Under the pieces are notes generated by a model. That model worked only from the letters and a program-made list of their open reading frames with translations. It was not told the origin of the DNA and did no database searches. From Carboxylicivirga agarovorans (GTDB taxonomy: Bacteria; Bacteroidota; Bacteroidia; Bacteroidales; Marinilabiliaceae), in contig NZ_JBNGPA010000003.1 in the NCBI RefSeq assembly GCF_050589845.1, positions 248,001 to 312,000 of the forward strand: a DNA stretch of 64,000 bases. The letters are read 5' to 3'. Of this stretch, positions 44,924 through 53,485 are shown one piece after another. The translations under genes were made by a program, and so were the position numbers. Each line of letters starts with the position of its first letter. The stretch's first letter is position 1.

Positions 44924-45120
44924 ACCACATAACAATGGCTGTTAAAGCATAAGCGAGTCCAGATGATTTTGATTGGTTCCTTGATCCGGCAACCAACGCC
45001 AAATCTATTTGGCTTGAGATCGAAAAGATAAAAGAAATACAACGCTTTGGCTCCGCTCGAGCTGGAAAGATTGTAAGGTTTATTTCTCTCAAGACTCCAT
45101 ACAACAAGACCGTTAACACC
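44924..45120 (+). repeat. attC-like repeat after cassette 8 (long form), last of the array
   Basis: It starts ACCACATAAC, the perfect reverse complement of the cassette 8 start, and ends GTTAACACC. It contains the CGCCAAATCTATTTGGC module and the TACAACGCTTTGGCTC segment also seen after cassette 4. No further cassette-end partner of GTTAACACC is found before element-specific genes resume. The 280 bp to the next gene hold only a weak CAGGTTTT/AAAACCTG inverted repeat. Confidence 0.8.
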
Positions 45121-45402
45121 AGGTTTTAAAACGTGCAAAACAACTAACAAAACCTGATCAAAATGAAAATATTCAAACTGACAATGTAGCCTTACCTGAA
45201 ACCCATTAAACTGAGAGGATTGATTTTAAGACAATTTAATAAATCTCTTAAAAGTTTATTGATTTCTGAGGCGAACGTAAAAGTAGGTAGCAAAAATGTA
45301 CTTGAGAATAATAAATTGACGAAATATAATCACCTAAATATCAGCGGCTAATTTTTACATTAGTCAGAAGTAAAATCTAGAGTGAGAATAAGATAAAATA
45401 AC

Positions 45403-46194
45403 ATGCCAATTAAAATAATAGAAACAGACTGCTCTCCATTAGTTTTTGACAATGAATACGAAATTATTGACATCGATTTGTTAGCAAATTATGTTGGTGA
45501 GTTATTGCTTGGACATCATTTACACATATGTCGTATCATTAATTCCTTAAAAAGTGTTTCACCAGTTCATCCTAATGATTCTATAGATCAAGTAATTCAA
45601 AAATTGACTACATCATCTAAAACAAAGCGAGATGGTTGGCTTTTTCAAATGATTTCATGGATCGTATTAACTGAAAGGAATAAAGGAGAAAAATACTTTT
45701 CAAATTATCCGCATTTTGCACCTGCTCAGCATGGAATAGATGGTTTAGCAATTGTCTTAGACAAAGACAATAATCTCAGCCGAATCATTATAACAGAGGA
45801 TAAGTGCACAACCTCTCCTAGAGGTAAGATTACACAACAAGTTTTTCCTGAATTTCAAGAATTCGAAGAAGGTAAAAAAAACAATGCATTGGTTTCCATA
45901 ATATCAAGCCTTATTGGTCAAATGGACTCAGGCAATATCCTTGAAGGTATCCAAAATGACATATTTGATAATAATTATCGCCATTATAGAATTGGTATAA
46001 CAAGGGAATCTAATCATAATAGCATTGATGGACGAAAACGTCTTTTTAATAATTATGAGAAATATGTAACTGGGGATAATCCAGCTCGAAGAACTGGAGC
46101 TAGTATTTATCTTGAGGATCTGCGGAATTGGATGGAAGATTTTTCAACTAAAGTGATAGACTTTCTTGAATCTAAAAAAAATACAAATGTATAA
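45403..46194 (+). CDS. HamA-like nuclease (DUF1837 type) of a Hachiman-like system
   Basis: A 263-residue protein. The nuclease core reads GIDGLAIVLD ... RIIITEDKCTT, giving Asp113, Glu132 and Lys134, a PD-(D/E)XK layout like that of HamA/AbpA proteins. After it comes FPEFQEFEEGKKNNALVSIISSLI, a helical segment. It overlaps the start of the large helicase gene by a few bases, as hamA-hamB pairs do. In Hachiman the nuclease is held inactive by the helicase and released on DNA damage. Assignment to Hachiman rather than a relative is probable, not proven. Confidence 0.62.
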   Translation: MPIKIIETDCSPLVFDNEYEIIDIDLLANYVGELLLGHHLHICRIINSLKSVSPVHPNDSIDQVIQKLTTSSKTKRDGWLFQMISWIVLTERNKGEKYFSNYPHFAPAQHGIDGLAIVLDKDNNLSRIIITEDKCTTSPRGKITQQVFPEFQEFEEGKKNNALVSIISSLIGQMDSGNILEGIQNDIFDNNYRHYRIGITRESNHNSIDGRKRLFNNYEKYVTGDNPARRTGASIYLEDLRNWMEDFSTKVIDFLESKKNTNV

Positions 46195-49100
46195 TAGTAG
46201 TACTGTAGAAAAAATAAAGAACATTCCTTCAATAGGAGATATTGACATTGATAGGCTACCCCAAGAATTAACTAAAATATATGCTCAAATTGTTAGTTTA
46301 AGAAAACAAGTTGCTGAAGGAACAATAAATTTTCAAGATAAGGAATTGATATCCGCTTTGAGTCTTCTAAGCAAACTGGCAAGTAACTTGGAAGTAATTC
46401 TTATAAACAATCCCAATCATGAACAGAAGGAATCAATTGCATTTGTTGCAGCCACTGCAAATAGTTTAATCCACAAAATAGGGAGTATTGAAGAATCAAA
46501 TGATCTTTTAGAGTTTGATAATATTTCAATGTACATTTCTGCAATTATTTTATTCATGATTGGAAATAGTCAATCTGATGCTGCTGAGATGGCAAATTCT
46601 ATTGATAACATTGATAATACAAATCATTCTAAAAGTGGATTAATTAGCTGTATTAAATCTTTAGCTAAAGGAAAACCGCTTGAGGTATCAAATGTCAATT
46701 TTGAAGAAGAAGAGATATTCAAAAAGGATAATTTTGAGGAAACAGCTTTGAATTACCTATGGAGAGAGGTAGGTTTGGGAATTAAAGAAATTGCAAAAAA
46801 ATTGATTGGGGATCCAATTCATGAAGAGCAATATCATTTTAATAAAGTTATTAACTTATCAGTCTCTGAAGCGATTTATTTTAATCATAAGAGTGTAATT
46901 GCTGGGCCTTATCGTCTGGCAAGGTTAATGAAGATATTAGAGCAGGACGTTTTTAATAGAGCTGTAATTGACATATCTGCACCAAGAGGTATTGAGCAAA
47001 CGGCATGGTCATCATTTTTAAAAAAACTCGCCATTGAACGTCCTTTTTTATGGGAGAATCACATTGACGCTATAAAGACAAATTATTTAGAACCTGGAGT
47101 ATCTTCAGTTATTACGCTTCCTACTGGAGCAGGTAAATCAACTTTGGCTGAGCTAAAAATTGCATCGACACTTTACTCTGGCAAAAAGGTTATTTACCTA
47201 GTTCCTACCCATGCATTAGAAGATCAAGTCAATAAAAATCTGAAACAATTATTTAAAGAGTTTGAACCAATCAATATTGAATTTGGGGGTGAATATACCG
47301 AATTTGAAGATATTGAACGATTTCCCATCCTTGTTATAACACCTGAACGATGTTTGTCATTATTGAATATCAATCAAAGTCTGTTTGATCGTATTGGCTT
47401 GGTAGTTTTCGATGAGTTCCATTTGATTCATGGTGTCGATATAAAAAAAGACAGACGAGCGATTGATGCTATGTATTGTCTTTTAAGTTTGTTTTCGCAA
47501 GTTCCGTTGGCAGACTATTTATTAACATCTGCAATGGTTGAAAATGGGAATGAGATTTCCTCTTGGATTGAAAAAGTGACCGGTAGAGAATGTAAAACAT
47601 TTAACTCAACTTGGAAACCAACTCGTCAACTACATGGTTGTTTGGTATATGAATCAAGTAGAATAGAAGAATTACAAAAAATTATCTCTTCAAATTTTCA
47701 GAAACGAAAAACTAAAAACCCTCCTGCTAAATTAAAAAGAGAGATGACACTGGAACCACAATGTTTTTTCAGTCTTAAGAATGTATGGGAAACAGAAGCT
47801 AATAATGACTATTTTAAAAGTAAGATTCTTGATCATAATGTAGTTCTTGGCATTAACAACTATTGGAAACTTACAAGTAATAGGAATGAAATAGCCGCAA
47901 AATTAGCGATACAATTTTCAAAGCTGGGGTTGAAAACTCTTGTTTTTGTAGATGACCCTAGAATAACTAAATCTACTTGCAAAACAATTAGTGAACATCT
48001 TGAAGATAACGATAATACTTACAATCAATTTGTAGCTAGTCATGAAGAAAGTATAAAAGCCCTCTCGCTTGAATTAGGAAGTTTTGAACATTCTTATTTT
48101 CACGAACACCGAAATGTAGGTGTACATCATGGGCTTTTACTACCTATTGAAAGAAGTTTGATTGAAAACTACTTCAAGCACTCAAATGGCTCATCAGTAT
48201 TAGTTGCGACTGCAACATTAGCACAAGGAATTAACCTACCTGCTGAAGTGGTCATAATAGCAGGTGATGACCGTTTTGACGAAGATGGAGGAAACAGACA
48301 AAGAGTAAATCCACATGAATTACTCAATGCTGCTGGAAGAGCTGGAAGAGCTGGATTATCGGCACAAGGTGCCGTTATCCTAATTCCTGGAGGGATTATA
48401 ACCATTGAAGATTCAACAATATCTGACAGATGGTGGCAGTTAAAAAATGATGTATTTTCCAAAGGTGACCAATGTCTTGAAATAAAGGATCCATTGGGAA
48501 ATTTCTTAGATTCTTTACAGGATAATATTGAAAATTTAAGCGTGGAACAGACAAATGTGCTATTTCGTTTTAAATCAGAATCATTATCAATTAATGACAC
48601 TAAGAACTTATTAAATAATTCTTTTTATGCATATAACAGCAATAAATCTGGCAATCAAGAATTATTTGACATTCAAGTTCGGAGGTTCTTAGATCAAAGG
48701 AATGAAATAGATAACTTATCTGATGATTATCTTTGGCAAAAAGAAATTGGTGTTAAAACAGGTATTGAACCAGCATTAATTCTTGAATTGGACAATGCAA
48801 TTAACCGAGAAGAATTTGATGTCTTCATTAATAAAACTATTGTTGAGTATATAGATTGGTATTTTGAATGGCTTAGCTCTGATGAAACCTATATAGACAA
48901 AATATTCACCAAATTAAGTACGATTGATCAATTAAAACGTGCAGTTGGTTTAAAAGCTGACGATAATAAAACTGAGATTCTTTCTAAATTAAAATTACTA
49001 GGTGAAGTTCTCAAACAGTATGTTAAAGGGGCGCCTCTTAATATCTTGAATGAATTAATTCCAAATGCTAATAAAGCAGATAAATCACCATATCTTATTA

Positions 49101-49345
49101 AAGCCAGAAACTTTGTAAGTCGACTCGTACCTGAATTAAGCTTTAGCTTTGGGCTTATCTCAATGTTAATAGTTGAAAAGAGTAAACAAAGAGGTATAGA
49201 TAGAAATGATCTTTCTTCAGATGTAAAAATGCTCTCGAGCTGTATTAGAGAAGGTTTTGATACTTCAAGTAAATTATTTTACAAGATGAATAAAAATCGA
49301 ACTATGAGAGTTGATACTCATATAGAATATTTAAAGTTCAATTAA
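46187..49345 (+). CDS. HamB-like superfamily 2 helicase
   Basis: About 1052 residues from the ATG at 46187, which overlaps the nuclease stop codon; a TTG at 46166 is less likely. It has a long N-terminal helical region and helicase motifs from about residue 300: Walker A LPTGAGKST, DEFH in VVFDEFHLIHG, LTSAMVEN (motif III), VLVATATLAQGINLPA (motif V) and the Ski2-like LLNAAGRAGRAG (motif VI). A C-terminal helical part follows. It probably scans DNA and controls the adjacent nuclease. It is the last gene before the tRNA-Leu junction. Confidence 0.75.
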   Translation: MYNSSTVEKIKNIPSIGDIDIDRLPQELTKIYAQIVSLRKQVAEGTINFQDKELISALSLLSKLASNLEVILINNPNHEQKESIAFVAATANSLIHKIGSIEESNDLLEFDNISMYISAIILFMIGNSQSDAAEMANSIDNIDNTNHSKSGLISCIKSLAKGKPLEVSNVNFEEEEIFKKDNFEETALNYLWREVGLGIKEIAKKLIGDPIHEEQYHFNKVINLSVSEAIYFNHKSVIAGPYRLARLMKILEQDVFNRAVIDISAPRGIEQTAWSSFLKKLAIERPFLWENHIDAIKTNYLEPGVSSVITLPTGAGKSTLAELKIASTLYSGKKVIYLVPTHALEDQVNKNLKQLFKEFEPINIEFGGEYTEFEDIERFPILVITPERCLSLLNINQSLFDRIGLVVFDEFHLIHGVDIKKDRRAIDAMYCLLSLFSQVPLADYLLTSAMVENGNEISSWIEKVTGRECKTFNSTWKPTRQLHGCLVYESSRIEELQKIISSNFQKRKTKNPPAKLKREMTLEPQCFFSLKNVWETEANNDYFKSKILDHNVVLGINNYWKLTSNRNEIAAKLAIQFSKLGLKTLVFVDDPRITKSTCKTISEHLEDNDNTYNQFVASHEESIKALSLELGSFEHSYFHEHRNVGVHHGLLLPIERSLIENYFKHSNGSSVLVATATLAQGINLPAEVVIIAGDDRFDEDGGNRQRVNPHELLNAAGRAGRAGLSAQGAVILIPGGIITIEDSTISDRWWQLKNDVFSKGDQCLEIKDPLGNFLDSLQDNIENLSVEQTNVLFRFKSESLSINDTKNLLNNSFYAYNSNKSGNQELFDIQVRRFLDQRNEIDNLSDDYLWQKEIGVKTGIEPALILELDNAINREEFDVFINKTIVEYIDWYFEWLSSDETYIDKIFTKLSTIDQLKRAVGLKADDNKTEILSKLKLLGEVLKQYVKGAPLNILNELIPNANKADKSPYLIKARNFVSRLVPELSFSFGLISMLIVEKSKQRGIDRNDLSSDVKMLSSCIREGFDTSSKLFYKMNKNRTMRVDTHIEYLKFN

Positions 49346-49377
49346 AATCATTGGGATTCCCGAATTTGTGAGGGATT

Positions 49378-49467
49378 CCCATTTCGCTATCAATTCACTA
49401 TCATATAAAATCAAAAAAGCCTGACACTTAACGTATCAGGCTTTCTTTCTGTACCCAGAGCCGGGAT
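49378..49467. repeat. att copy 3: right end of element B in tRNA-Leu
   Basis: CCCATTTCGCTATCAATTCA (49378 onward), the hairpin AAAGCCTGA / TCAGGCTTT (49416-49444) and the core GTACCCAGAGCCGGGAT (49451-49467) repeat the order seen at 20901-21006. The core overlaps the 3' end of the tRNA gene. The element thus restores the tRNA end and supplies a terminator for it. Confidence 0.88.
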
Positions 49468-49535
49468 CGAACCGGCACGGTATTGCTACCACTGGTGTTT
49501 GAGACCAGCGCGTCTACCAATTCCGCCATCTGGGC
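49452..49535 (-). tRNA. tRNA-Leu (anticodon CAA)
   Basis: On the minus strand the sequence folds as a type II tRNA. The acceptor GCCCAGA pairs with TCTGGGT (one G-U). The anticodon stem CTGGT/ACCAG holds the loop CTCAAAC with anticodon CAA. There is a long variable arm (TGGTAGCAATACC) and a T-arm GCCGG-TTCGATC-CCGGC. CCA is not encoded. Its 3' 16 bases are the integration target of the two tandem elements to its left. Confidence 0.95.
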
Positions 49536-49623
49536 AAACACTCTATTGAGCTTTTTTGCGGTTGCAAAGATAAGTCAAATCCTTTGTTCTGCAAGAAAAT
49601 TCAATAAAATGTTTCAATTTTAT

Positions 49624-51021
49624 TTAGGCCTCTGAGCTAACAAGCTCTTTCTTAGCATCTATCTTTTTAGTCACATATCCATATACAATTAACGATATGG
49701 CCGAGACCAGTGCAATACCTACAAAAACAAACCAGATATAGTGGGCATGCTCATAGGCCGTCAGTTTTTCCGCATCCGTTAAAAGAAGTGGATCGGGACA
49801 CCATTTCTCAAGCAGGATACCTGATAAACCAAATCCAAGTAAGGACGATAAGAATGAGTGCAGGTGACTAAAGCCAAGGTATAGCCCCTCCTCTCCCTTT
49901 GGCGCCTGCAGGGAGAAATACTCCAGGAAGCGTGGTGAAATAAAGGACTCTGCCAAGCCCTGGAAACCGATTCCGATAATCATCATAAAGGCTACCGGGT
50001 GCATATTCATAAAGCCCATGGTATCACCTCCTATCATATTACCTGCTGCCATACAAAAGGCCGAAACAGGCATGATAAACATTCCGACTGTCATTGAGAA
50101 CAAGGCCGTCTTTTTCCTCAGTAGTGAGGTAATAAGGCCTACCGTGGTAAATACGACAAGTGGGTTCACGTTGGCATACCATGATGGAGATGCACCCTCA
50201 CCTGCCATACGCAATACATACTTAGGCATGGTAGCATATAACTGATGCTGTACCATCCAAAAACCGGTGATAATAATAATCAGGATCAGAAGGCGGAAGT
50301 TAAACACAACACGTACCAATGCTCTCCAGATTTCTTTGATTGATTTTCCCTCACCATGAGTCACACTTGGGCGGAAAAAGAAGATGATAGCAATCAATGC
50401 CAGCAAGGTCATACCAGCTGAAAAATAACTGATGTTGATCAGACCAACATTACCCATGGCCTCGCGCAATGGCTTAACAATCGTTTTACCTGAGAAAGAA
50501 CCAATGTTTACTATGGTATAAAAAATAGAAAAACCGGTAGCACGCGTGGCTGTTGATGTTTCTTTTGCCACCGTACCGGTAATAACCGACTTAATAAAAC
50601 TACCACCAATAATAATCAGTGCCATTATAGGAATAATGATATACTTCTCATTAGCCTCCTTCAGACCCGTAAATTCAGTTGTAAATCCATAGCTTGCCAG
50701 TCCGGCACCCTCAAGAAAGGTAGGAAAAACACCCAGACCTGCGTAACCTACCGTTAAAAATGCAAAGGCTACTATCAAAGATTTCTTAAAGCCAATTTTA
50801 TCGGCATAAGCACCTGTAAAGGTTGGTAAAAAGTACAACAACGCACTGAATGTACCCGAAATAAGCGCTGCCTCCACATCAGAGAAAGCAAGTATCCGCG
50901 ATAAATACAATGTAATAACAATAAATACTCCGTAATAGGCAGCACGTTCTAATAACTCAGCAAAGTTAGCTACCCAAAATCCCTTACTGAAACGTTTAAA
51001 AAAATTGACAATTCCCGTCAT
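49624..51021 (-). CDS. MFS/POT-like transporter
   Basis: A 465-residue, 12-helix transporter. The N-terminal FWVANFAELLERAAYYGVFIVITLYLS has the ERxxYYG pattern typical of proton-dependent oligopeptide (POT) transporters, and LPTFTGAYADKIGFKKSL is the motif A loop. Substrate is probably a small peptide or related compound, but the family is broad. It is a core gene next to tRNA-Leu; its 5' region faces recO, so the 257-bp gap at 51022-51278 holds two divergent promoters. Confidence 0.82.
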   Translation of the reverse strand: MTGIVNFFKRFSKGFWVANFAELLERAAYYGVFIVITLYLSRILAFSDVEAALISGTFSALLYFLPTFTGAYADKIGFKKSLIVAFAFLTVGYAGLGVFPTFLEGAGLASYGFTTEFTGLKEANEKYIIIPIMALIIIGGSFIKSVITGTVAKETSTATRATGFSIFYTIVNIGSFSGKTIVKPLREAMGNVGLINISYFSAGMTLLALIAIIFFFRPSVTHGEGKSIKEIWRALVRVVFNFRLLILIIIITGFWMVQHQLYATMPKYVLRMAGEGASPSWYANVNPLVVFTTVGLITSLLRKKTALFSMTVGMFIMPVSAFCMAAGNMIGGDTMGFMNMHPVAFMMIIGIGFQGLAESFISPRFLEYFSLQAPKGEEGLYLGFSHLHSFLSSLLGFGLSGILLEKWCPDPLLLTDAEKLTAYEHAHYIWFVFVGIALVSAISLIVYGYVTKKIDAKKELVSSEA

Positions 51022-51278
51022 AATTAAATTATTATTGTTTTTAATATATATCCCTTAATCCAGTTTGGTAATAGTAATACTACAATCGCCAAATATAGTT
51101 ACTTTGTTATTGCAAAATAGTTGCATTCATTAGCAATTGAACAATAGTTGCCAAATATAACCATATAAGCTTAGCCAGGCATGCATTAGCCTCCATAGCT
51201 TATCAGACAGCTAAATCATCACTTACCCTATATCGTCTTATTTCATGAAATATTACCTTTGCGAAAAGCCTCTTAACA

Positions 51279-52007
51279 ATGATACACACAACAAAAGGAA
51301 TAGTACTCAACCACATTAAGTATAAAGAATCCAGTATTATTGTTAATATCTATACGCAAGTATTTGGCCGACAGAGTTACATGGTCAATAAAGTACGCAG
51401 CAGACGCAGCAAGGGCAATACCATATTACTACAGCCACTCACCCTGCTTGACATGGAAGTGTATCACCGGCCCAAGTCAGACATTCAGCGTATCAAAGAT
51501 TTTAAGGTTGCACATCCGCTCAGCAGTATCCCCTTTAAGCAGGAAAAGCGAGCCATGGCTTTCTTTTTAACCGAGCTGATGAGCAAAGTATTGATCGAAG
51601 AAGAAGAGAACAGAGATCTGTTTGATTTTATCTATCATAGCGTTGAAGTGTTTGACACAGGTATTGATGGTGACTATAACTTCCACCTGTTTTTCCTCTT
51701 TCACCTGACGCGCTTTTTAGGTTTTGGCCCTGAAGCCAATAACAGTGATGCTCCTTTTTTTGATCTGCTCAACGGCTATTTTGCCAATGCCGAACCATCG
51801 CACGGCTTTAGCATCAGCGGCATGCACCTTGACAACTGGAAAAAGCTTCATGACCTTAACATCCAGAGCCTTGAAAGCATCAACCTGTCGGGCCAGGAAC
51901 GCTACCAACTGCTTGAAAACCTATTGGAGTATTACAATCTGCACATCGACTCATTGGGCGAACTTAAATCACTGCCCATTGTCCATCAGCTGTTTCATGA
52001 TGAGTAA
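51279..52007 (+). CDS. recO: DNA repair protein RecO
   Basis: A 242-residue RecO homologue. It has an N-terminal OB fold (TTKGIVLNHIKYKESSIIVNIYTQVFGRQSYMVNKVR) and a C-terminal helical domain without the four-Cys zinc site of some RecO proteins. RecO works with RecR and RecF to load RecA on SSB-coated gaps. Length and pattern are as usual for Bacteroidota. Bacterial core gene with its own promoter. Confidence 0.93.
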   Translation: MIHTTKGIVLNHIKYKESSIIVNIYTQVFGRQSYMVNKVRSRRSKGNTILLQPLTLLDMEVYHRPKSDIQRIKDFKVAHPLSSIPFKQEKRAMAFFLTELMSKVLIEEEENRDLFDFIYHSVEVFDTGIDGDYNFHLFFLFHLTRFLGFGPEANNSDAPFFDLLNGYFANAEPSHGFSISGMHLDNWKKLHDLNIQSLESINLSGQERYQLLENLLEYYNLHIDSLGELKSLPIVHQLFHDE

Positions 52008-52154
52008 TGACAGGCCATAAATAGCCGTTTGTCAAATATTTGAGCACGTTAACTGTTCAAATCGTGTGTTTCCACAAAACTAAAAGCATTTTAAAAACTT
52101 AATCGTTAAATTGAGTTACTTAATCACTTAGGCCTATATCCGTTAAGTATTGTC

Positions 52155-53297
52155 ATGAAAATAAATTCGAAGTTTCACAATTCGGAACCCAGCTTCCTTA
52201 CTACTATCAGACCATTGATCAATGAGTTTAATGCCATTGACCTTGCCTCGGGCTACACCGGTTTTCATTGCTCGTCGAAACTTATTGGGCTGGTTGAAAA
52301 ACATTTGCGCGAAGGCCTAAACCGCTATGCCGATGCGGCTGGCGAAATGGCACTCAGAAGCAAGATGGCTGAGAAAATTAACCGGCTATACGAATGGCAA
52401 TACAAGCCCGAAACTGAAATAACCATTACTGCCGGTGCTGCCCAGGGTATCTACACGGCTATTGCGGCCCTGGTTAAGGAAGGTGACGAAGTTATTATTT
52501 TTGAACCGGCCAATGAATACTATGCTCCGGCTATAGAAATGAACGGCGGCCAGGTGCGCACTGTTCCCCTGTCGGGTAAGGAATATCATATTGAGTGGGA
52601 ACTGGTGCAGTCAATGATCTCCAATAAAACGCGTATGATCATTATTAATTCACCCCATGCCCCCACCGGATGGGCCATGGCCGAGATTGATATGCTGCGC
52701 CTGCAAAAGATTATTAACGGCTCTAAGATCATTATCGTCAGCGAAGAGACCTTTGAGCATGTGCTGTTTGACGGAAACCTGCACCAGAGCATTGCCTGTT
52801 TTCCCAAGCTGGCCGAACGAAGCATGATTGTTTCATCCATTGGCGAAACTTACCATGTCACCGGTTTTCAGATTGGCTACTGCGCTGCTCCCGAAGAGAT
52901 CATGCGCGAGTTTAGACAGGTGCACGAGGCCATGATGTACAGTGTTAACTCACCTTTTCAACTGGCCATTGCCGATTTCCTGGATGAGAAAGAGGAATAC
53001 AAGAAACTGAATGCCTTTTACCAGGGAAAACGCGATTATTTCCTCCGTTTAATGGAGGGGTCACGCTTTAAACCACTAAAATGTTCTGGCTCGTTTTTTC
53101 AGCTGCTCGACTATAGCCTGGTCAGTGAAGAAAAAGACCGCAACTTTGTTAAACGCCTTATAAAAGAACACGGTATAGCCACCATGCCCATTAGTGCTTT
53201 TATTAAAGAACGACAGCAACGACACCATATTCGCATTAATTTTGCCAAGCCCGACGAGGTGCTCGAAGAAGCTGCTAAACGCCTAAAGGCTGTTTAA
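52155..53297 (+). CDS. Aminotransferase class I/II-fold protein lacking the PLP lysine
   Basis: A 380-residue fold-type I protein closest in pattern to YbdL-like methionine aminotransferases. However, the catalytic site is altered. The segment normally SFGKTYH-TGWK reads SIGETYHVTGFQ, so the PLP Schiff-base Lys is Glu231. NTPHNPTG reads NSPHAPTG, and SDEVYEH reads SEETFEH. The C-terminal substrate Arg (IRINF) remains. It is intact and well framed, so it is probably a functional pseudoenzyme with a binding or regulatory role rather than a decaying gene. Confidence 0.82.
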   Translation: MKINSKFHNSEPSFLTTIRPLINEFNAIDLASGYTGFHCSSKLIGLVEKHLREGLNRYADAAGEMALRSKMAEKINRLYEWQYKPETEITITAGAAQGIYTAIAALVKEGDEVIIFEPANEYYAPAIEMNGGQVRTVPLSGKEYHIEWELVQSMISNKTRMIIINSPHAPTGWAMAEIDMLRLQKIINGSKIIIVSEETFEHVLFDGNLHQSIACFPKLAERSMIVSSIGETYHVTGFQIGYCAAPEEIMREFRQVHEAMMYSVNSPFQLAIADFLDEKEEYKKLNAFYQGKRDYFLRLMEGSRFKPLKCSGSFFQLLDYSLVSEEKDRNFVKRLIKEHGIATMPISAFIKERQQRHHIRINFAKPDEVLEEAAKRLKAV

Positions 53298-53343
53298 CTT
53301 TTGTTCTTTTCAATGAAACCATTACTTTTGCAGCCACAATACT

Positions 53344-53415
53344 GGTCCCGTAGTTCAACGGATAGAATAGCGGTTTCCTAAACCGTAGATATGGGTTCGA
53401 TTCCCGTCGGGACTA
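53344..53415 (+). tRNA. tRNA-Arg (anticodon CCU)
   Basis: The acceptor GGTCCCG pairs with CGGGACT. The anticodon stem GCGGT/ACCGT holds the loop TTCCTAA with anticodon CCT, and the T-arm is ATGGG-TTCGATT-CCCGT. CCA is not encoded. Its 3' end is duplicated at 59965-59981, marking the element inserted here. Confidence 0.95.
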
Positions 53416-53416
53416 C
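53400..53416. repeat. att left of element C (tRNA-Arg 3' end)
   Basis: ATTCCCGTCGGGACTAC is identical to 59965-59981. The tRNA stays whole on this side; the other copy stands 6.6 kb to the right next to the integrase gene. Confidence 0.88.
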
Positions 53417-53418
53417 AA

Positions 53419-53451
53419 AAAAGCCTGCAATCATTTGATTAGCAGGCTTTT
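53419..53451 (+). terminator. Terminator supplied by element C after tRNA-Arg
   Basis: AAAAGCCTGC / GCAGGCTTTT is a 10-bp stem with a 13-nt loop, followed by GTGTTTTTT. A different but similar hairpin at 60005-60038 beyond the right att is probably the original tRNA terminator. Confidence 0.75.
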
Positions 53452-53461
53452 GTGTTTTTTA

Positions 53462-53481
53462 GGTGGCAATTTTGGTGGCAA
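53462..53481 (+). repeat. Paired GGTGGCAA sites, left end of element C
   Basis: GGTGGCAA at 53462 and 53474 (12-bp spacing) in direct orientation. The same pair, also 12 bp apart and in the same orientation, occurs at 59821 and 59833 inside the right end. These are probable arm-type integrase-binding sites. Confidence 0.65.
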
Positions 53482-53485
53482 ATAT

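Noticed and set aside
48169..48600. 143-codon open frame antisense to the helicase
   Set aside because: It lies fully within conserved helicase motifs V and VI on the other strand; it is a shadow frame.
21083..49345. Element B as a prophage
   Set aside because: There are replication genes and a repressor, but no terminase, portal, capsid or tail gene.
49624..51021. The POT-like transporter as cargo of element B
   Set aside because: It lies beyond the tRNA gene, on the chromosomal side of att copy 3.
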